Assembly: GCA_016218915.1 (NCBI GenBank)
Contig: JACRCQ010000042.1
Span: 62,001 to 126,000, forward strand
Reading direction: 5' to 3'
Length of the DNA: 64,000 nt
DNA from: Deltaproteobacteria bacterium
GTDB taxonomy: Bacteria > Myxococcota_A > Polyangia > Polyangiales > Polyangiaceae
The translations under genes and the position numbers were made by a program. The stretch's first letter is position 1; each line of letters opens with the position of its first letter. Under the pieces are notes generated by a model, which was not told where the DNA came from, searched no databases, and saw only the letters and a program-made list of their open reading frames with translations. Below, one piece after another: positions 29,550-38,075 of this stretch.

Positions 29550-30212
29550 TCACCCGGTCGCAGACGGGGGTTCCGGGGGTTTGTTGGGCAGGACCACGAT
29601 GAATCCGTCGGGACCCACGGTCTGCACGAGCTTCTGCACAATCGGTTGGGTGTCCTCGCCAGGGTCGGGCTCGTACACCACCTTGCCGTCCCGCCCCATG
29701 CGCACCTCGACGTCCTCGTCGCTCGCAGGCGACAAGAAGGTGAGCAACTCGGAGTCGTCGGCTTCGGGGGCGAAGCCGAGCTTGGCCCCCCAGAGGATGG
29801 CCTTTCGAATCACTGCCGAAGCGAGGGCGATCGGGACGGATTCGATCGTGGTCTTGGAAAGGTTGGCCAGGTTCTGAAGCAGCTCGCCAATGCGGGCTTC
29901 CTTGAAGGGCACGGTCAGGATCGCATCCTTGAGGCCGAAGCAACCCAGGTCGACCAGGAAGATCACCATGACGAGGGTGTCGGCCGACAGCCTGCGGGTG
30001 ATGGCGACCGGCAGCACGCGCGACGCGCTGGGATCGTTCCAGGTGGATGCGATGAAGCAGGGGCCTTCCGGAAAGGAGGGGGCTTCGCGAACGAGCTTCT
30101 TCATGAACTCGTCGCGCGTCTGCTCGTCGACCGAGCCTCGTGCGTGGCTGCGCTGCACGCTTGCGCGCTTCTTCTTGTGGCGAGCGAGTTTCTTCTGGCG
30201 ATGGTCGGGCAT
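29550..30212 (-). CDS. Uncharacterised protein with basic N-terminus
   Basis: 220 residues from ATG 30212 (MPDHRQKKLARHKKKR); the longer frame to 30383 is rejected as proline/arginine-rich leader. A strongly basic first 20 residues lead to a soluble alpha/beta region with the pattern GPCFIASTWNDPSASRVLPVAITRR cut into two halves and a later LVDLGCFGLKDA. I do not recognise the family. The basic tail could contact nucleic acid. It is divergent from kup and upstream of meaB. Confidence 0.7.
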   Translation of the reverse strand: MPDHRQKKLARHKKKRASVQRSHARGSVDEQTRDEFMKKLVREAPSFPEGPCFIASTWNDPSASRVLPVAITRRLSADTLVMVIFLVDLGCFGLKDAILTVPFKEARIGELLQNLANLSKTTIESVPIALASAVIRKAILWGAKLGFAPEADDSELLTFLSPASDEDVEVRMGRDGKVVYEPDPGEDTQPIVQKLVQTVGPDGFIVVLPNKPPEPPSATG

Positions 30213-30433
30213 GTTGGTGTTGGGGCGGGCGGCGGCGGAATGCCGTGGAGCGGGCCGCCCCGAGCCATAGCGAAACGGGCCGCGACAATCCAGCGTAGGG
30301 GTTGGATATTCGTTCGGGCGGGTGGGGCGAGGGGCCCCAGCGTTGCAGCGCCCGTGCCAGTGTGAGGCTGGACGCTGGCGCATTTGGCTTTCATGATCCG
30401 ACGCGACGGTCTAGAGCAAGCGGCGCGGAACCC

Positions 30434-32338
30434 ATGGACAGCGCCAAAACAGTCGACGCGAAGAAGACCCAGGGGTTCGGCAAGGACCTGGCAAAGCTCG
30501 CCCTGGGTGCGATCGGAGTCGTCTACGGCGACATCGGCACTTCGCCCCTGTACGCGGTCAAGGAGTGCTTCACCGGCGAGCACGGGGTGGCGCCCACCAC
30601 GGCCAACGTCCTGGGGGTCATCTCACTCGTCTTCTGGTCGCTGACCCTCGTCATCGTCGTCAAGTATCTGTCGTTCGTCATCAGCGCGGACCACGACGGC
30701 GAGGGTGGCATTCTTGCGTTGCTGGCTCTTGCGACCAAGAAGCAGCTCGCAGCCAATCCGACGCGCTCCTATGTGGTGCTCGTGATGGTGGGGCTCTTCG
30801 GGTCCGCGCTGTTGTACGGCGACGGCATCATCACGCCCGCGATCTCGGTGCTCAGCGCGGTGGAAGGGCTCGAGGTGGCCACGCCGGTGTTTCAGCCGTT
30901 CATCGTCCCGATCACGGTCGTGATCCTGATCGGCTTGTTCCTGGTCCAGAAGCGCGGGACCGGGGGGATAGGCCTGGTGTTCGGTCCGATGATGGTCATC
31001 TGGTTCGTGTCCATCGCCGCGGTTGCATTGCCATGGATCATCCGAGAGCCGCGCATCTTCCACGCGCTCAACCCGTTGCATGCGTTCGGATTCCTGTTCT
31101 CGCATGGGTTGCACGGCTTGCTCGTGCTCGGTGCCGTGGTTTTGTGCATCACCGGCGGCGAGGCGCTGTACGCTGATCTGGGGCACTTCGGCGCACGACC
31201 GATCCGGTTCGCTTGGTACGTGATCGTCTTCCCCGCGTTGCTTCTCAACTACTTCGGCCAGGGGGCGCTGCTGCTTTCGCGTGGCGTCGAGGCGACCGCG
31301 AACCCGTTCTACGCGCTCGTTCCGTCGACCTTGCTCTACCCGATGGTCGTCATCGCCACGCTCGCGACGGTCATCGCCTCCCAGGCCCTGATCTCCGGTG
31401 CGTTCTCCCTGACCCAGCAGGCCGTACAGCTCGGGTACCTGCCTCGCGTGCGCATCGTGCACACGTCCGGCCAGAAGGAAGGGCAGATCTACATCCCCGA
31501 GGTGCGCTCCATCCTGATGGTGGCGTGCGTGCTGCTCGTGCTCTCGTTCCGGACTTCGTCCAACCTCGCTGCGGCGTACGGCATCGCGGTCACAGGCACG
31601 ATGACGATCACGTCGATCCTGTTCTACACGGCGATGCGCGAGCGATGGGGCAAGGTGCCGACCGCGCTGCTCACCGGCGCGTTCCTGATCTTCGACCTCG
31701 CCTTCTTTGCGGGCAATGCAGGGAAGATCCCCCACGGCGGATGGTTCTCGCTGGCGGTGGCGGCGATGATCTTCGCGGTGATGACCACGTGGCGAACCGG
31801 CAGAATGCTCCTTCGCCAGAGCGTCATGGCTGCCACGCTGCCGCTCGAGATGTTCCTCGACGACGTAGCCCATGTGCACCCGACGAGGGTGCCGGGCACC
31901 GCGGTGTTCATGACCCTGAACCCGAACGTGGCGCCTGCTGCCCTGCTGCACAACTTCAAGCACAACAAGGTCGTGCACGAGCAGGTCGTGCTGCTGACGG
32001 TCACCACCGAGCGCGTTCCGGAAGTCCCGGCCTCCAAGCGTTTGACCATCAAGGACTGGGGCCAGGGCTTCTTCCAGGTCATCGCGCACTACGGGTTCAT
32101 GCAGCGCCCTGACGTCATGATGCTGATGGAGCGGGCGGCATCGGCGGGCGTCAAGACGGGTGACGACACGAGCTACTACTTGAGCCGCGAGACGCTGCGG
32201 GCCACGGGGCGATCCGGGATGAGCGCGTGGAGGACGGCGCTGTTCGCGTTCCTGTCGCGCAACGCGTACTCGGCGACCGACTACTTCGGGATCCCTGCGA
32301 ACCGGGTGGTGGAGCTCGGGATGCAGGTCGAGCTGTAG
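30434..32338 (+). CDS. kup: Kup-type potassium uptake transporter
   Basis: 634 residues, close to E. coli Kup (622). An inner-membrane K+/H+ symporter with twelve membrane spans and a cytoplasmic C-terminal domain. The family signature GDIGTSPLYA is at about residues 33-42, and LLYGDGIITPAISVLSAVEG follows in TM3-4. ATG 30434 is chosen because MDSAKTV begins the cytoplasmic N-terminus; the earlier frame is GC-rich leader. It is convergent with the FHA regulator, 8 bases apart. Confidence 0.95.
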   Translation: MDSAKTVDAKKTQGFGKDLAKLALGAIGVVYGDIGTSPLYAVKECFTGEHGVAPTTANVLGVISLVFWSLTLVIVVKYLSFVISADHDGEGGILALLALATKKQLAANPTRSYVVLVMVGLFGSALLYGDGIITPAISVLSAVEGLEVATPVFQPFIVPITVVILIGLFLVQKRGTGGIGLVFGPMMVIWFVSIAAVALPWIIREPRIFHALNPLHAFGFLFSHGLHGLLVLGAVVLCITGGEALYADLGHFGARPIRFAWYVIVFPALLLNYFGQGALLLSRGVEATANPFYALVPSTLLYPMVVIATLATVIASQALISGAFSLTQQAVQLGYLPRVRIVHTSGQKEGQIYIPEVRSILMVACVLLVLSFRTSSNLAAAYGIAVTGTMTITSILFYTAMRERWGKVPTALLTGAFLIFDLAFFAGNAGKIPHGGWFSLAVAAMIFAVMTTWRTGRMLLRQSVMAATLPLEMFLDDVAHVHPTRVPGTAVFMTLNPNVAPAALLHNFKHNKVVHEQVVLLTVTTERVPEVPASKRLTIKDWGQGFFQVIAHYGFMQRPDVMMLMERAASAGVKTGDDTSYYLSRETLRATGRSGMSAWRTALFAFLSRNAYSATDYFGIPANRVVELGMQVEL

Positions 32339-32346
32339 GGAGCCCC

Positions 32347-33768
32347 TCAGTCCGTGATCGACCCGCCCTTCTTCAGCCCGTAGCGCTGGATCAGGCGGTG
32401 CAGGTACATGCGATCGAGCCCTGCCTTGCGCGACGCCATGCTCACGTTTCCTGCGGACCACTGGAGCAGCGCGGTCAGGTACTCGCGCTCGAACTCGGAG
32501 ATCACCTGATCCTTGGCCTCCTTGAAGGACACCTCGAGATTCACCGCGGTCTGCGCTGGCGGGGCGATGTCCGGGCTCGACGGCTGACGACGCGAAGCTG
32601 GCGGAGCCGTCTCGAGCACCACCGCACGCTCGATGTAGTTCCTCAGCTCGCGCACGTTGCCTGGCCAGTCGTAGCGCGCCATCTCTGCCAGCACCTCGGG
32701 CGTGAAGAGGCTCAAGCGATCGAGCGCATCGAGCTGACGAAGGAAGTGGTGCACCAGGGTGGTGAGATCCTCGAGGTGCTCGCGCAACGGAGGCACGCGC
32801 ACGGTCACGACCGACAGCCGGAAGTACAGGTCCTCACGGAAGCGACCGTGATTGACCTCTCGCTCGAGCCTGCGGTTGGTGGCTGCGATCAGCCGGACGT
32901 CCACCTTGCGCGCGCGGTTCTCCCCTACCCTGCGGATCTCGCGCGATTCGATCGCGCGCAGCAGCTTGGGCTGCATCTCGAGCGGCATCTCCCCGATCTC
33001 GTCGAGGAACACCGTGCCGCCATCGGCTGCCTCGAACGCGCCCTGGCGATCCCGATCCGCGCTCGTGAACGAGCCCCGGATGTGCCCGAACAGCTCGCTC
33101 TCGATCAGACTTGGTGAGACAGCGCCGCAGTCCACGATCACGAAGGGCTTGTCTGCACGCGATCCCCTGCGAACCACCTCGGTGGCGATGATCTCCTTGC
33201 CTGTGCCGCTCTCGCCTTCGATCAGCACGGTCGCATCGGTTCGGGCAACGCGATCGAGCACTCCGAACAAGCGTCGCATGGCGAGCGACGAGCCGATCAG
33301 CGCGCCGAAGCTGGGCCACACCGGTACGTCGGCCTGGCTCACAGACCCTCGCTCCGAGACCCGCACCACAGAATCGCCCAGGCTGATCCGACACTCGGGC
33401 AGCGGCAGGTCAGCGTCGCGCACGCGGACGGCTCCGACCCGCGTGCCGTTCAGAGAGCCGGTATCTGCGATGCGCCAGGTCCCGCCTTCGCGCCACAGGC
33501 GGCAATGGAAGCTCGAGATGTGCTTGTCATCGAGCACCAGGTCATTGCCGGAGTGCGAGCCAATCCTGCACAGGTCGCTGTCCAGGACCACTTCGCGCCC
33601 GGTTTCCTTGCCCCCTTCGCGTTCGACCACGAGCTCGATGCGCGGAATCGGTACGCTGTCGGTGTAACGAGGGATGGTACCTGAGGGGCGACGGGGCGGG
33701 CCCAGGTCCGGAAGCGGGGGGGAGGAAGGAGGGCGAGGGGGCACGGACGACTTCACGTGGGGTTGCAT
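32347..33768 (-). CDS. FHA-domain AAA+ enhancer-binding-type regulator with Fis HTH
   Basis: 473 residues. FHA domain about 45-135 with phosphothreonine-binding residues (RIGS, SSFH, SLNGT). AAA+ domain about 155-385 with Walker A GESGTGKE (185-192) and GGTVFLDE Walker B. C-terminal Fis-type HTH ([19 protein letters not shown]). FHA input suggests control by a Ser/Thr kinase. The sigma54-contact loop, normally GAFTGA, reads GSFTSA (232-237), so transcription activation through sigma54 is uncertain. Start ATG 33768; the frame extends to 33846. A perfect palindrome lies just upstream. Confidence 0.88.
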   Translation of the reverse strand: MQPHVKSSVPPRPPSSPPLPDLGPPRRPSGTIPRYTDSVPIPRIELVVEREGGKETGREVVLDSDLCRIGSHSGNDLVLDDKHISSFHCRLWREGGTWRIADTGSLNGTRVGAVRVRDADLPLPECRISLGDSVVRVSERGSVSQADVPVWPSFGALIGSSLAMRRLFGVLDRVARTDATVLIEGESGTGKEIIATEVVRRGSRADKPFVIVDCGAVSPSLIESELFGHIRGSFTSADRDRQGAFEAADGGTVFLDEIGEMPLEMQPKLLRAIESREIRRVGENRARKVDVRLIAATNRRLEREVNHGRFREDLYFRLSVVTVRVPPLREHLEDLTTLVHHFLRQLDALDRLSLFTPEVLAEMARYDWPGNVRELRNYIERAVVLETAPPASRRQPSSPDIAPPAQTAVNLEVSFKEAKDQVISEFEREYLTALLQWSAGNVSMASRKAGLDRMYLHRLIQRYGLKKGGSITD

Positions 33769-33784
33769 ACCATGGACGCGGGGG

Positions 33785-33802
33785 TGATGCCTGCAGGCAT
33801 CA
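33785..33802. promoter_or_regulatory. 18-bp perfect palindrome upstream of the FHA regulator
   Basis: TGATGCCTGCAGGCATCA sits 16 bases before the FHA regulator's ATG, in the divergent region shared with the small secreted protein. A symmetric site there could be an operator for autoregulation, or a hairpin in the leader RNA. Confidence 0.5.
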
Positions 33803-34067
33803 GGTGCGGTCTCACTGAGCAGCCTGCAAGCGGGCGGAGCAACCAATCAACCTGGGAAATACCGCTGGACTTCCGGGATGCCGCACTGCGCGATCCGTGC
33901 GGAACGACTCTTGTATTGGATGAGACCGTGGACGGGCGCGAGCAAAGTCGATACAGTTACGTGGGGGCTTTTTTCTCTGCAAGCGGTCCGGCTCCTGAGG
34001 CGTTGTCGAGATGAAACATGGTGGCGAGCACGCGAGCGAGAATCACGATGGCCGAAAGGGGTCGGCC

Positions 34068-34538
34068 ATGAGATTCGCTCGTTGGATGCTCCCGGCCCTG
34101 GCAACAGCCGCGATCGCGGCGGGGTGGGCTCGCCCCGCGCTCGCAGATCCGCCGGTTCGCATGGCCCCCCATGATCTCGTTGCACCGGCGAACTTCGTCA
34201 CGCCGTCGCCAGCCATGATGCCGGCCATGGTCGTGACCCTGCACGCGCCCCGAACGGTATCGACGCCTGCGATCGCGGTCCCGGATGCCAACCTCGTGGT
34301 TCCGATCTCCGCCAGCACGACGCCGACCGTGTCTCACCCGATCGAGAACGTGTCAGCCGCCGAGATGATCCAGAGGATCGGCAGCCTCCAGTTCCTGAGC
34401 GCAACGATCATCCCGGCTCGCAAGGAAGTCGTCGTGGTGGGCGATCATACGGCGATCACCCAGATCACGCCGTCGCTCCGAATCGCGCCGACGTTCGTGG
34501 GCAAGACCTATGGCCTGACCGCGATCGCGACGTTCTGA
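34068..34538 (+). CDS. Small secreted protein of unknown function
   Basis: 156 residues from ATG 34068, after an AAAGGGG ribosome site. A clear signal peptide (MRFARWMLPALATAAIAAGW, cleavage near ARPALA-DP) is followed by a Thr/Pro/Val-rich, probably beta-structured region with no Cys. I recognise no domain. It is divergent from the FHA regulator and convergent with the lipoprotein gene at 34546. Confidence 0.65.
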   Translation: MRFARWMLPALATAAIAAGWARPALADPPVRMAPHDLVAPANFVTPSPAMMPAMVVTLHAPRTVSTPAIAVPDANLVVPISASTTPTVSHPIENVSAAEMIQRIGSLQFLSATIIPARKEVVVVGDHTAITQITPSLRIAPTFVGKTYGLTAIATF

Positions 34539-34545
34539 GCCGGGT

Positions 34546-35121
34546 CTATCGGGTCGGTGCTGTTGCGTCACCGGCGTACTTCACCAGCTCGTGCATCGAC
34601 TTCTCGATCGCCTCGAGCCCCTTGGGTGCTTCGTCGCCGAGATAGCAGAACGCTGTCGCCTTGCCGTCGCGTGGAACCACGAAGTGCGTGCGCGAGTCCT
34701 TGTCTCCCCCTTTTCCGGTCCTTGCGCCGGTCAGCTCGGATGAATCCGCGCTGGCGACCGCCTTGCGCATCGCCTCGATCGCGGCAGGTGCGACCGGTCC
34801 CCGATCGCGCCACCTGCCTGGGACCCTGTCGAGCTTCATCCGTCCAGCGTCATCCTTGAGCACATCGAGGTCGTCATAGGTCTCGACATGTCCGTCTTTG
34901 AACAGGCGATAGCCGGTGCCGTGCGATGCAGTGGCGTGAAGCATCTCCGCCTCGATCGGCTCGGCTGGATTGCCTGCCCATGGGGGAGCGGGCGGACAGG
35001 CGCTTCGCAGCGCCTGTGGATCGGCGGTGCGCGAAGCAGGGAGGAGATCCTCGGATGGGCTGCATCTGCAGCCCGGGGCAAGGGCGACGAGGATCGAGAG
35101 CGCGGTGAACTGCTTGAGCAT
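34546..35121 (-). CDS. Putative lipoprotein downstream of the presenilin-like gene
   Basis: 191 residues from ATG 35121 (MLKQFTALSILVALAPGC); the open frame to 35271 overlaps the upstream gene. The N-terminus looks like a lipoprotein signal, although Pro at -2 of the lipobox Cys is unusual. The mature part contains RLFKDGHVETYDD and KDSRTHFVVP segments and one more Cys pair. No known family. It follows the presenilin-like gene by 19 bases on the same strand and is probably co-transcribed. Confidence 0.65.
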   Translation of the reverse strand: MLKQFTALSILVALAPGCRCSPSEDLLPASRTADPQALRSACPPAPPWAGNPAEPIEAEMLHATASHGTGYRLFKDGHVETYDDLDVLKDDAGRMKLDRVPGRWRDRGPVAPAAIEAMRKAVASADSSELTGARTGKGGDKDSRTHFVVPRDGKATAFCYLGDEAPKGLEAIEKSMHELVKYAGDATAPTR

Positions 35122-35140
35122 GGGTGTGGATCCAGAATCG

Positions 35141-35974
35141 TCACGGAGAAGCGGAGAGAGTGGGAAGGTAGCGCGAAGCGACGAGCGCTGCGGCGACAAC
35201 CGCAGCTCCGACCATGATGATTGTCGCGGTCTTGCGATCCTTGGGACGAAGCTTGCGAGCGTCGCGCACACCGGCTGCGACAGCGAGCCCGATGGCTGGC
35301 AGCGCTGGGACGCCGGCGTTGAGCCAGGCAGATGCAGCTCCGGCCACAGCGATCCCGGCTGCGATCAGGACAGCAACTCGAATCCAGGGCAACGAATGCC
35401 GCCGCGCAGCGGCGAGCAGCAGCGCGATGAACAGCAGATCTCCAACGCCTATGGTGGGAGCCACGTCGTGCGTGCCCAGGACCGGGAACGACACGACCAT
35501 CACTGCCAAAGCGCGTTCGCTGGCGAGCACTGCGTGAGAAGGGCCACTGGGGTGCAGGACCGAAGTGATGTCCACAATCGAGACCACGACGCAGGCGGGC
35601 AGCAGATGGCCTGGGTGTTCGATGTTTCCTCCGATCAAGTCGCCGAGCACGTGGCCGAACACGATCAAGCATGCCGCCACAGCCACGACGGACCAGGCAC
35701 CGTCGCCTTTGGCATACGCCACGGCAGCGACGAGGGCGGGGGCAGCGACGCCGAGAGCGACTCGGGACCAGCGCGGCAGCTGGCCGCGGGAGAGGATCAC
35801 GAGGGAGAGCAGCGAGGTGAGGGTTGCGCCGGCGAAGGCGATGAGGTCGGCGAGGGACGAGGCGATCCGAATACGGGGAGCGAGCAGCAGGGCAGAGCCG
35901 ATCACGGCTGGGGCGAGCAGGAGGCCGAGGATGGCAACGAGCAGCTTTCGGGGCATGCGGTGGGGCGGGAGCAT
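35141..35974 (-). CDS. Presenilin-like intramembrane aspartyl protease (GxGD family)
   Basis: 277 residues, about nine membrane spans. The presenilin/signal-peptide-peptidase family needs one Asp in TM6, a GxGD Asp in TM7 and a PAL motif in TM9. Here D135 lies in SIVDITSVLHPSGPS, resembling the human presenilin-1 segment YDLVAVLCPKGP; D179 is in TIGVGDLLF; and PALP is at 223-226. The Asp-to-Asp and Asp-to-PAL spacing are 44 residues each, near the archaeal homologue range. A strand-like AVMVVSFPV precedes GxGD as in the family. Presenilins cut membrane proteins within the bilayer. The YD tyrosine is Val. Start may be 35974 or 35956. Divergent from the structured RNA. Confidence 0.75.
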   Translation of the reverse strand: MLPPHRMPRKLLVAILGLLLAPAVIGSALLLAPRIRIASSLADLIAFAGATLTSLLSLVILSRGQLPRWSRVALGVAAPALVAAVAYAKGDGAWSVVAVAACLIVFGHVLGDLIGGNIEHPGHLLPACVVVSIVDITSVLHPSGPSHAVLASERALAVMVVSFPVLGTHDVAPTIGVGDLLFIALLLAAARRHSLPWIRVAVLIAAGIAVAGAASAWLNAGVPALPAIGLAVAAGVRDARKLRPKDRKTATIIMVGAAVVAAALVASRYLPTLSASP

Positions 35975-36013
35975 AGCAGGACGAGACCGGAGGGGCCGGA
36001 CGCCAGAAAGTCT

Positions 36014-36042
36014 TTGCTGAACGGGCGCTCACGTGCCATGAT
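36014..36042 (+). promoter_or_regulatory. Candidate promoter of the structured RNA
   Basis: TTGCTG (36014-36019) and CATGAT (36037-36042) are separated by exactly 17 bases, a sigma70-like pair. It would start RNA near 36047, right where the folded region begins with GGTGCCCGGGAGG. Confidence 0.45.
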
Positions 36043-36046
36043 GACG

Positions 36047-36347
36047 GTGCCCGGGAGGTTTAACCCTGGGATGGTCCTGGCGAGAATGGTCTCGCTCCCG
36101 GGCTAGGACGTGGGCTTCGCGGACTGACCACCGCGGCCCCCACCAAGGAACACCCGCAAAACCTCTCGACAGCAGAATCGTTGAGATCGGCGGGTGCCGG
36201 TTCGCCGGAGGAGGGAAGGCACACATGATAAGTACCTGCAGCCCTAACCCGGAGGTCATGGCATAGCCTTGACGCCGTGCCCCACTCCGGTAGGGGCCGG
36301 GACAGACGAGCCGGGCGTACGGCAATGCGCCCGGCTCGTTCCTTTTT
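36047..36347 (+). ncRNA. Candidate structured RNA (about 300 nt), family unknown
   Basis: No protein frame fits, yet the region folds densely. A closing stem pairs 36047-36054 with 36297-36303 (one bulge). Internal hairpins include GCGAGA/TCTCGC, a GTGGG..CGCGG double stem, CACCCGC/GCGGGTG around TCTCGAC/GTTGAGA, CCGG-TTCG-CCGG, GTCA-GGC-ATA-GCC-TGAC and GCCCC/GGGGC. The segment GCCCGGGAG can also pair perfectly with CTCCCGGGC downstream, giving an alternative fold. A promoter precedes it and a strong terminator ends it. I do not recognise 6S, SRP, RNase P, tmRNA or a known riboswitch. It could be a free RNA, or a leader controlling the FKBP gene about 90 bases on. Confidence 0.6.
36308..36347 (+). 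terminator. Rho-independent terminator after the structured RNA
   Basis: A perfect 10-bp stem (GAGCCGGGCG / CGCCCGGCTC, arms 36308-36317 and 36328-36337) with a 10-base loop, followed by a T-rich tract (TTCCTTTTT). It is the strongest terminator in the window. Confidence 0.85.
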
Positions 36348-36436
36348 GTGATCCCCAATCGACCCGAATCACCAAAGCAGCTCCTGCGGCGAGTTGCAGT
36401 GGCCACGACCCGTGCGGCTCTGCTAATTGCCGGGCC

Positions 36437-36892
36437 ATGTCCACTCTTCATCGCATCTTCCGAAGTTCGATCCTCGCCGCAGCGATGATCGGCGCTGTGG
36501 TCTGTGTGGGCGGCTGCGACAAGAAGGCCGAGCCCGAAGCTGGCCCTCGAAGAGAAGCCCCGGCGAAGGATGAGTTCAAAAGCGAGGATCTCGTCGTGGG
36601 CACGGGCGCAGAAGCCAAGACCGGCTCGACGGTGAAGGTGCACTACGACGGGACCCTCAAGAACGGCACGAAGTTCGACAGCTCGCACGATCGAGGGGAG
36701 CCGTTCGAGTTCACGATCGGAAAGGGTGGCGTGATCATGGGCTGGGACAAGGGAGTCCCGGGCATGAAGGTGGGCGGCAAGCGCAGGCTGACCATTCCGG
36801 CCGAGCTCGGCTACGGCAGCGCGGGGCAGCCGCCGAAGATCCCCGGGGGCGCCACGCTCGTGTTCCTGATCGAGCTGCTCGAAGTGAAGTAG
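36437..36892 (+). CDS. FKBP-type peptidyl-prolyl isomerase lipoprotein
   Basis: 151 residues from ATG 36437. A lipoprotein signal ends at Cys27 (VGGC). A charged linker (about 28-45) leads to one FKBP domain of about 105 residues with VKVHYDGTLKNGTKFDSS, GVIMGWDKGVPGMKVGG, RRLTIPAELGYG and GATLVFLIELLEV, the usual active-site pattern (Tyr, Phe, Asp, Trp and Ile positions kept). It should speed proline isomerisation of exported proteins at the membrane. It lies about 90 bases after a terminator and could be controlled by the structured RNA upstream. Confidence 0.9.
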   Translation: MSTLHRIFRSSILAAAMIGAVVCVGGCDKKAEPEAGPRREAPAKDEFKSEDLVVGTGAEAKTGSTVKVHYDGTLKNGTKFDSSHDRGEPFEFTIGKGGVIMGWDKGVPGMKVGGKRRLTIPAELGYGSAGQPPKIPGGATLVFLIELLEVK

Positions 36893-36963
36893 TACGGGAA
36901 CCTGGCTGCCGGATTGGGTCGAAAACGTCGCCAGTCCGTCGAACCTGTGCCAGATAGACCCGT

Positions 36964-38037
36964 ATGTCAGCAACACCTCTCCCTCCTGAGCCTTGCGACC
37001 GAGCGCGAAGCACGCGTTGGGACAGGCGTTGGAGCGCATGGGCGACGGGGCGAGGTCGAATCGGGGCATTTGCGATCGCCGGGCTTGCCGTGCTGCTGGC
37101 CGCGTCCCTTCCGGTGCGAGCTGATCCGCCGGGCGATGCAGCGCCGAGGCGTCCGGCTGCGTCTGCGGATGGGCCGACGCCGCCTCCTCCGAACCGGGGA
37201 CCACGGCGAGGGGATGAGCAGCCATGCATGACGCGGGACCCTGGGTTTGGCATCTACGACCGGTGGCAGAACGTATCAACCGGCCAGATGATCGCCCCGC
37301 AAAAGGGGGGAATCACCCGGTCGTGCTCCTTTGATCTCGTGGTCCATTTCCATGGCCACGAGCCGGTTCGCAAGGAGTTCGTAAAGACCGCCACTGGGCA
37401 GGTGCTGGTGGGGATCGACATGGGGCTGGGGTCAGGGCCCTATGCGGACGGGTTTGCGGACCCGAGCCGGTTCGAGCGGTTGCTGAGCAGCGTGGAAGCT
37501 GCGATGGCGAAGCGCACGGGCAAGGACCACTGCTCGGTTCGCAAGCTCGCGTTGTCGTCGTGGAGCGCTGGCTACGGGGCGATCTGGCGAATTCTGAGCC
37601 AACCGGCAGGGCGCAAGGTCGACGCAGTGATTCTGCTCGACTCGTTGCACGGGGGCTACACCCAGACCGGCGAGGTCGCAGACACGATGCTCGAGCCTTT
37701 TGTCGCTTTTGCCCGTGCAGCGGCTGCCCGACAGAAGTTCATGTACCTGTCTCACTCCTCGATCCAGCCGCCTGGGTACGCGTCGACGACCGAGGTGGCC
37801 CGGTACCTGATCAAGAAGCTGGGGGGGCGTGAGAAAGCCGCAAAGCGCGACGACGTGCTCGGGCTGGAGATGTACGCCAAATTCGACAAGGGGAACTTCC
37901 ACGTTCGTGGGTATGGCGGGGACGACAAGCCCGACCACTGTGCGCACCTGGGGCTGATGGCGGACGTGATGCGGATGCGCATCGAGCCGAGGTGGCACAC
38001 ACCCAAGGGAAGAGCGCGCAAACCAGGGGAGACCTGA
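36964..38037 (+). CDS. Exported alpha/beta-hydrolase-like protein
   Basis: 357 residues. An internal hydrophobic segment (about 36-50, IAGLAVLLAASLPVRADPP) preceded by a basic N-terminus acts as a signal; the true start may be later than 36964. The mature part has VVHFHGHEP as an oxyanion-strand motif, a nucleophile-elbow-like SSWSAGYG, an Asp in AVILLDSLHGG and a His in PDHCAHLGLM, in the order Ser-Asp-His expected for the fold. Substrate unknown. The next gene starts 38 bases later, so they may share an operon. Confidence 0.65.
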   Translation: MSATPLPPEPCDRARSTRWDRRWSAWATGRGRIGAFAIAGLAVLLAASLPVRADPPGDAAPRRPAASADGPTPPPPNRGPRRGDEQPCMTRDPGFGIYDRWQNVSTGQMIAPQKGGITRSCSFDLVVHFHGHEPVRKEFVKTATGQVLVGIDMGLGSGPYADGFADPSRFERLLSSVEAAMAKRTGKDHCSVRKLALSSWSAGYGAIWRILSQPAGRKVDAVILLDSLHGGYTQTGEVADTMLEPFVAFARAAAARQKFMYLSHSSIQPPGYASTTEVARYLIKKLGGREKAAKRDDVLGLEMYAKFDKGNFHVRGYGGDDKPDHCAHLGLMADVMRMRIEPRWHTPKGRARKPGET

Positions 38038-38075
38038 TTGCACGCAGCCCCGTCTTGGGGCACACTCCGCGCGCG

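Noticed and set aside
30623-32461. A 612-residue ORF antisense to kup
   Set aside because: Charged, low-hydrophobicity composition of an antisense shadow; kup is unambiguous.
36047-36347. Assignment of the structured RNA to 6S, SRP RNA, RNase P RNA or tmRNA
   Set aside because: The conserved motifs of those RNAs were looked for and not found; kept as unknown.
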